A model generated the notes under the pieces. It made no database searches. It was not told the DNA's origin and saw only the letters and a program-made list of their open reading frames with translations. From Lysinibacillus fusiformis (GTDB lineage: Bacteria > Bacillota > Bacilli > Bacillales_A > Planococcaceae), in contig NZ_PYWL01000003.1 of NCBI RefSeq assembly GCF_003049525.1, positions 186,001 to 250,000 of the forward strand: a stretch of 64,000 nucleotides of DNA, written 5' to 3'. Below are positions 63,082 through 64,000 of the stretch, piece after piece. The position numbers and the translations under genes are program-made. Position 1 is the stretch's first letter; each line of letters starts with the position of its first letter.

Positions 63082-64000
63082 TATTTAACTGTCTCTAAAA
63101 CACGTACAAATTGTCCTTGTGAATGTGGGTAGCCTGCTTGTGTAATTTTCACCTTTACAAGCTGTCCGATGAGACTTTCAGGACCCTCAAACACTACTTT
63201 TAAGTAATTATCTGTATAACCCGTTAAAAGGCCTTCTTCTTCACTGCCATCATGTACAAATTCTTCAGGAATAACTTCTAGCACTTGATCTTCAAAGCGA
63301 GAAGCATACTCTTTAGCAAGTTGATCATTTAAGGAGATGAGTCGGTGTACACGCTCATTTTTTATGTCTTCATCAATTTGATCTTCCATACGTGCAGCAG
63401 GAGTTCCTGTACGTGGAGAGAACGGGAAAACATGTAGTTCAGAGAATTTATGATCGCGAATAAAGTTGTATGTGTCCATAAATTCTTCTTCTGTCTCACC
63501 AGGGAAACCGACAATTACATCAGATGTAACAGCTAAATCAGGTAAGGCTTCATGTAATTTCGTTAAACGTTCGCCGAAAAATTCCATTGTATATTTACGA
63601 CGCATACGTTTTAACACCGTATCTGATCCAGATTGAATTGGAATGTGTAAGTGATTCACGACAATTTTAGATTCACGTAATACGTCAATTACTTCATCAG
63701 TCAATTGGCTAGCCTCAATAGACGAAATACGGAGACGCTTTAATCCTTTTACATTGGCTTCTAAATCACGTAATAATTGGGCAAGGTTATAATCCTTTAA
63801 ATCTTGACCATAACCACCCGTGTGAATACCTGTCAAAACTATTTCAAGATAGCCTGCATCTACTAATTGCTGTGCTTGATGTAATACTTCTTGTGGATCA
63901 CGAGAACGCATTAAGCCGCGTGCCCACGGAATAATACAAAACGTACAGAAGTTATTACAGCCCTCCTGTATTTTTAAGGAAGCACGTGTGCGGTCTGTAA
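63081..64000 (-). CDS. mtaB: tRNA t6A37 methylthiotransferase MtaB, partial
   Basis: This is the C-terminal part of a radical SAM methylthiotransferase that runs off the window. The cluster motif is visible as EGCNNFCTFCIIPWARG, followed by SRDPQEVL, ISSIEASQLTDEV, HIPIQSGSDTVLKRMRRKYT and a C-terminal TRAM domain. It converts t6A37 to ms2t6A37 in tRNA. Its place after rsmE agrees with B. subtilis yqeV, except that the CsxC-like cluster is inserted between them and the gene is on the opposite strand. Confidence 0.94.
   Translation of the reverse strand, partial: TDRTRASLKIQEGCNNFCTFCIIPWARGLMRSRDPQEVLHQAQQLVDAGYLEIVLTGIHTGGYGQDLKDYNLAQLLRDLEANVKGLKRLRISSIEASQLTDEVIDVLRESKIVVNHLHIPIQSGSDTVLKRMRRKYTMEFFGERLTKLHEALPDLAVTSDVIVGFPGETEEEFMDTYNFIRDHKFSELHVFPFSPRTGTPAARMEDQIDEDIKNERVHRLISLNDQLAKEYASRFEDQVLEVIPEEFVHDGSEEEGLLTGYTDNYLKVVFEGPESLIGQLVKVKITQAGYPHSQGQFVRVLETVK

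Overview
The window is AT-rich chromosomal DNA of an endospore-forming Firmicute, most likely Lysinibacillus or a close relative (Bacillaceae/Caryophanaceae). The evidence is the sporulation genes (sigK, gpr, spoIIP), the comE operon, CIRCE-controlled hrcA-grpE-dnaK-dnaJ, the B. subtilis-like order of the yqe genes, and CsxC-type spore-surface proteins. No rRNA, tRNA or CRISPR array was seen.

Left core block (1-20053): the end of mtnN, an uninterrupted sigK, pssA and psd, then a compact housekeeping operon (yqeG-yqeH-aroE-yhbY-nadD-yqeK-rsfS-yqeM). It continues with comEA-comEB-comEC, yqzM, holA, rpsT, gpr, spoIIP, an OatA-like O-acyltransferase and lepA. The N-terminus of comEC appears to need a non-canonical ATT start. 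A heptapeptide-coding minisatellite lies between yqeM and comEA, and the spoIIP ribosome binding site lies inside a strong hairpin.

Accessory block (20054-51550): in B. subtilis lepA is followed by hemW; here about 31 kb intervenes. It opens with a decayed prophage inserted at the 3' end of lepA. The last 29 bp of lepA homology recur at 34016-34044, and that second copy is followed by a second, more eroded relic of the same integrase end. This points to two elements inserted in tandem. Between the repeats are a split integrase joined directly to a tail gene fragment, a tail fibre broken at a G8 tract, a frameshifted holin, an intact endolysin and a frameshifted RinA-type regulator. Likely cargo is a pair of paralogous secreted Ig-like proteins, an Abi-alpha/DUF4393 protein, a membrane-protein trio with an 8-bp slippage repeat, and a secreted toxin-like/immunity-like pair. 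After it come an AraC-regulator/M20-peptidase chimera, GNATs, SMI1-like and VOC genes, a broken MDR dehydrogenase, a YqeY-like gene, a PLP decarboxylase overlapping a chemoreceptor, a polysaccharide deacetylase, a DHH phosphoesterase and a chromate transporter.

Right core block (51551-64000): hemW, then hrcA-grpE-dnaK-dnaJ behind a sigma-A promoter and perfect CIRCE, then prmA, rsmE, a three-gene CsxC-like spore-surface cluster and mtaB (cut by the window edge). Each cluster gene is preceded by a sequence resembling a sigma-K promoter (two strong, one weak), which links the cluster to the sigK gene at the start of the window.
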